Shown piece by piece: positions 60,943 to 64,000 of a stretch of DNA of 64,000 bases (the first letter of the stretch is position 1; every line of letters begins with the position of its first letter). The stretch comes from Polaribacter sargassicola (GTDB taxonomy: Bacteria > Bacteroidota > Bacteroidia > Flavobacteriales > Flavobacteriaceae): assembly GCF_021991835.1 (NCBI RefSeq), contig NZ_JAHDAU010000007.1, positions 62,001 through 126,000 of the forward strand, given 5' to 3'. The notes under the pieces were generated by a model, which was given only the letters and a program-made list of their open reading frames with translations, was not told where the DNA came from and ran no database searches. Position numbers and translations under genes: made by a program.

Positions 60943-60967
60943 ACTTATAACTTTGTAACGAATGTAT

Positions 60968-61009
60968 AAAAAAGAAATCAGAAAAACTGTTAAGCTTTTC
61001 TGATTTCTT
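60968..61009 (-). terminator. rho-independent terminator of the DUF5916 gene
   Basis: AAGAAATCAGAAAA and its complement form the stem around an 11-nt loop. On the minus strand a run of T follows. Confidence 0.88.
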
Positions 61010-61034
61010 AAATTGATATTAAGTAGATAATTGA

Positions 61035-63458
61035 TTAAAAAATGTTTTTTAATTTATTGTAATCTATAAAGTAAACCAATCTCATAGAAAATGTATGATT
61101 TTGAGATTGATCAAATAAATTATCTAAGTTTTTAAAGAAAGTTTGGTTTGCTTGGTTGTTTTCGTTAAAAATAGAATTTCTATAAAAAGCAATTAATTGA
61201 CTACCAGGTGCAAATTGCCAAATGTAATTTAAATCTAAATTCCAGCTGTTAAAGTTTAAGTTTTCTCCGGTATAAGCGTTGTTTTCTGTTAAAGTTCCAT
61301 TAGAGTTTAAATTATGATAACTATTATAATTTACGTCTCCCCAATAATGTCTAAAGCTTAAAGATAGAGAAGAATTTGTGCTAAAACTATATTTACCAGC
61401 AATAGTGTTTGTGTAATTTTTTCGATCTCTAATACCAAAAATAATGTTGTTATTAGTTTGATCTACATAACCTTGATCGTTATTAAATTTATTGAAATTT
61501 AAATTATACTGTAAAGAAAACTTATTGGTAAAACGATAACGAGGTGCTACGCCAAAACCATAACCCACTTTAGGGTTTTTAGAGTAAGCAGTATACCAGA
61601 TATCTGCATCTAATTGAAACTTTTTTTGAGAGTTTGTAGAAATCCAGCCATTAATGTTTTTTCGTTCTGGTTGTAAAAAATAAATGCCGCTTGTAGAACC
61701 TTGCCTAGGTTCAAAAAAGTCTTTGCTTTCTGTTTCGTAATTTAAATTTCCACCAAAATAAAAACGATTTATTGTTTGTGCGCTTGCTCCAAAACTAGCT
61801 TGATAACCTGTGTAAATACCAGAATAATGTTGAAACTCTGCATCATTATAAAAATAAAAATTATAACTGTTAAATTTTTTTGTAGGTTGTAATGTTGTCC
61901 AGCCTGCGCTACCATAAATAGCTTGTTCGTTATTACTAAATAAGATACCTAAATCGTTAGGGTTAAAATCTTTATTTTCTAGATAATAACCTATTTCCCA
62001 GTTCCAATGACCAGAATTATATCCAAAACTATTATCAAAAGTATAACCTGTATTTGGGTTATTAATATCATCAGAAATATTACTCATTTTTACTGAACCA
62101 TCTGCATTATACTTACTGTTTTTAGTTTCTATATGCCAATCTAAAGCGGTAACATTAGCGTCTCTAAAACGTCCGTTTCTAGTAACATTTGTATTTATAA
62201 GAGAAATTGTAGAGTTTTGGTTAAATTGTTGATCTAATACTAAAATGTTATAATTAGTAAAAGGCGAGATTACCTCTTTTCTAATATCACCAGTTTCATT
62301 ATTAATAATTGTAGCTTCTGTTTTTTCTGTAATTGCATTAAAAATACCAATACCCAAACCACTTTTTGTTCTACCAGATACTTTTATGGCGTTTAACATA
62401 TTTACTTTGCTAGGGTAATCTGTAATTTCTTCGTTACTATTTAGTGTTGATGAAACATTAAATTGATCTATAGGGTTAGAGCCGATTCTTCTAGAATAAA
62501 AAAGGTTGGCAATATTAAATAGCTCGGTTCCTTCTGTAAAAAATTGTCTTTGCTCTGTAAACTGTTGTTCAAACGGACCTAGATTTAGTTCTACATCATC
62601 AAAACCAACTTGGCTAAAATCAGGGATTAATGTAGCATCTAATGTAAAGTTATCTGTTAAACCATATTTTATGTCCATACCAACACTCCAATCATAATCT
62701 GTATTTCCATCAAAAGTAGTTGCTGTTGCAGAAGCGTAAGGGTATAAATTTAAGCGAGTAGGAGGTTTTATGTTTTTAAAACCGGTAATTAAACCATCGT
62801 ATTGTGTCCATCTACCTACAGAGTTGTCAATATGTGTCCAGGTATGTTGTGCATTTAATTTTTCTAACCTTCTATGAAAATTAAATCCCCAAGATTGTAT
62901 GGGTCTGTTTGCAAAACGCAAAGCTCTGTAAGGAATTTTTATTTCTGCATTCCAACCTTTTTCATCAGTAGAAACAGCACTTTCCCAAACAGCACTCCAG
63001 TCAAAATCTTCATTACCGTTAGAAACTTTAGCATCACCTTGGTTTCCTGTAGCTTGTACTATAAATTCAAATGGGTTTTGGCCATCATCATTAGGGTTTA
63101 TAGTAACTAAAAAGAAATCTGCAATACTAAAATTATCTCTTGTAGAAAATTCTTTGGGTATTCCTTCAGGATCAGGATCATTCATTTGAGCAGAAATATA
63201 GATTGCATTATCATCATAAACTACTTTTACGGTAGTTTGATATTCTTTACTAACTACTTTACCATTAGATGGTCTAAGTTCAATAAAATCTGTAATTAAC
63301 TCTGCATTTTTCCAAGACTCATCGTTTAGATATCCGTCAATTTTTGGAGGTTTAGTTATTCTAGTGGTTTTAATTACTCTTCTATTTTTTTTACTCTGTG
63401 CATTTGTTTGTTTAATTGATAAAAAAACAACAATTAATAAAAAGGCTTTTTTAAACAT
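61035..63458 (-). CDS. DUF5916 outer-membrane protein with N-terminal CBM9-like domain
   Basis: 807 residues with a signal peptide ending TNAQ. A carbohydrate-binding family 9-like domain is at about 35-215 ([49 protein letters not shown]), and the rest is a DUF5916 beta barrel ([42 protein letters not shown]). It is probably exposed at the cell surface; the substrate or partner is unknown. Divergent from sucC with a 224-nt AT-rich gap. Confidence 0.93.
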   Translation of the reverse strand: MFKKAFLLIVVFLSIKQTNAQSKKNRRVIKTTRITKPPKIDGYLNDESWKNAELITDFIELRPSNGKVVSKEYQTTVKVVYDDNAIYISAQMNDPDPEGIPKEFSTRDNFSIADFFLVTINPNDDGQNPFEFIVQATGNQGDAKVSNGNEDFDWSAVWESAVSTDEKGWNAEIKIPYRALRFANRPIQSWGFNFHRRLEKLNAQHTWTHIDNSVGRWTQYDGLITGFKNIKPPTRLNLYPYASATATTFDGNTDYDWSVGMDIKYGLTDNFTLDATLIPDFSQVGFDDVELNLGPFEQQFTEQRQFFTEGTELFNIANLFYSRRIGSNPIDQFNVSSTLNSNEEITDYPSKVNMLNAIKVSGRTKSGLGIGIFNAITEKTEATIINNETGDIRKEVISPFTNYNILVLDQQFNQNSTISLINTNVTRNGRFRDANVTALDWHIETKNSKYNADGSVKMSNISDDINNPNTGYTFDNSFGYNSGHWNWEIGYYLENKDFNPNDLGILFSNNEQAIYGSAGWTTLQPTKKFNSYNFYFYNDAEFQHYSGIYTGYQASFGASAQTINRFYFGGNLNYETESKDFFEPRQGSTSGIYFLQPERKNINGWISTNSQKKFQLDADIWYTAYSKNPKVGYGFGVAPRYRFTNKFSLQYNLNFNKFNNDQGYVDQTNNNIIFGIRDRKNYTNTIAGKYSFSTNSSLSLSFRHYWGDVNYNSYHNLNSNGTLTENNAYTGENLNFNSWNLDLNYIWQFAPGSQLIAFYRNSIFNENNQANQTFFKNLDNLFDQSQNHTFSMRLVYFIDYNKLKNIF

Positions 63459-63651
63459 GTAATTTTGGTTGATTAATAGTAAGATGTTGTTTGTGTTAAC
63501 TTGTTTAAGTTAGTTAATACACCTACAAAGACTTTGGTAGAATTAAAATGTTACACTTTTTAAAAAATTAAACTTTTTATGTTAAAATGATAAATAAAAT
63601 GTATTAATAAATTTTTAATGAAAACTATGCGAAATTTTATATATGAATTTG

Positions 63652-63659
63652 TATTTTTG
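63652..63659 (+). promoter_or_regulatory. -7 box of sucC
   Basis: TATTTTTG matches TAnnTTTG, 23 nt before the sucC ATG; the -33 box is poor. The rest of the 224-nt gap (63459-63682) shows only an imperfect TTAACTTG/TTTAAGTTA inverted repeat near 63500. Confidence 0.5.
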
Positions 63660-63682
63660 AATCCGTTAATAAAATTTTACAA

Positions 63683-64000
63683 ATGAATTTACACGAATAT
63701 CAAGGAAAAGAAATTTTAAACAGTTTTGGAGTTAGAATTCAACGAGGAATTGTTGCAAGTACTCCTGCTGAGGCAGTTGATGCTGCAAAAAAGCTTACAG
63801 AAGAAACTGGAACAGGTTGGCATGTAATTAAAGCTCAAGTACACGCAGGTGGTCGTGGAAAAGGTGGTGGTGTTAAGTTGGCAAAAAACTTAGACGAAGT
63901 AAAATCTATTTCTGATGATATTTTAGGAATGATGTTAGTTACGCCTCAAACATCTGCAGAAGGAAAATTAGTAAATCAGGTATTAATTGCTGAGGATGTA
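63683..64000 (+). CDS. sucC: succinate-CoA ligase (ADP-forming) beta subunit, N-terminal part
   Basis: 106 residues visible; the gene runs past the window end. The start [17 protein letters not shown] and the ATP-grasp segment [19 protein letters not shown] are diagnostic of SucC, the TCA-cycle enzyme that makes ATP from succinyl-CoA with SucD. Nothing is missing in the visible part. Confidence 0.97.
   Translation, partial: MNLHEYQGKEILNSFGVRIQRGIVASTPAEAVDAAKKLTEETGTGWHVIKAQVHAGGRGKGGGVKLAKNLDEVKSISDDILGMMLVTPQTSAEGKLVNQVLIAEDV

Overview
The window is chromosomal DNA from a marine-type member of the Flavobacteriaceae (Bacteroidota); Polaribacter or Tenacibaculum relatives are my best guess. 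The DNA is very AT-rich and coding-dense. Start codons sit in A-rich contexts without Shine-Dalgarno sequences. Several promoters fit the Bacteroidota pattern TTG-N19..21-TAnnTTTG. The families are typical of the group: gliding-clade lipoproteins, PspC/PadR/head-GIN, DUF4294, DUF2279, DUF5916, BatA, TIGR02757, TIGR00266 and a long GAPDH. I see no rRNA, tRNA, CRISPR array, prophage or insertion sequence.

Layout. 1-3642: end of an ABC exporter permease, an MscS channel and a sigma-54 activator without a DNA-binding domain, then a peroxiredoxin/thioredoxin redox cluster. 3717-9482 (mostly minus): acetyltransferase, two tiny proteins, and a DUF4870-PadR-PspC-head GIN envelope-stress cluster. 9682-17739: AIM24-like protein, DUF4369 lipoprotein, DUF819 carrier, a large BNR-repeat exoprotein, and a TetR regulator with a clear operator next to a lipoprotein. 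17884-20655 (minus): a tight six-gene operon (SPFH protein, 53-aa glycine-rich protein, DUF4177, membrane protein, alpha/beta hydrolase, Arc-type RHH protein). 20777-31469: S1/P1 nuclease, sugar-related BadF kinase and FucP transporter, prmC/cls/GNAT, and an LEA2-ribD-HAD-EamA-YigZ operon. 31640-34364: dnaA, tyrosine phosphatase, tetrapyrrole methylase-like protein. 34466-39994: minus operon dapF-GNAT-mltG-DUF2279-muramidase, divergent from degP/htrA. 40128-50590: GAPDH, a structured intergenic repeat, DinB, ligA, DUF4294, GT2, HsdR_N-like protein, P-loop kinase, holA, Crp/Fnr, DUF1569, DEAD helicase. 50748-64000: TonB-dependent receptor, lipoprotein, BatA-dihydroorotase-like-DUF4870-esterase operon, LolD-type ATPase-CPBP-TIGR02757 operon, DUF5916 protein and the start of sucC.

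Most genes are housekeeping or envelope maintenance. The less ordinary content is mainly regulatory DNA. There is a helically phased array of six GTTAAA boxes before degP, a FNR-like palindrome placed about 40 bp before a predicted transcription start, and an operator on a consensus promoter before tetR. Several TAnnTTTG boxes lie only 4-7 nt from the start codon, which suggests leaderless mRNAs. There is also an intergenic repeat-like structured element. Protein-level oddities are the sigma-54 activator lacking Fis HTH, a dihydroorotase homologue lacking the HxH metal motif, and ribD with no ATG/GTG/TTG at the homology-supported start.
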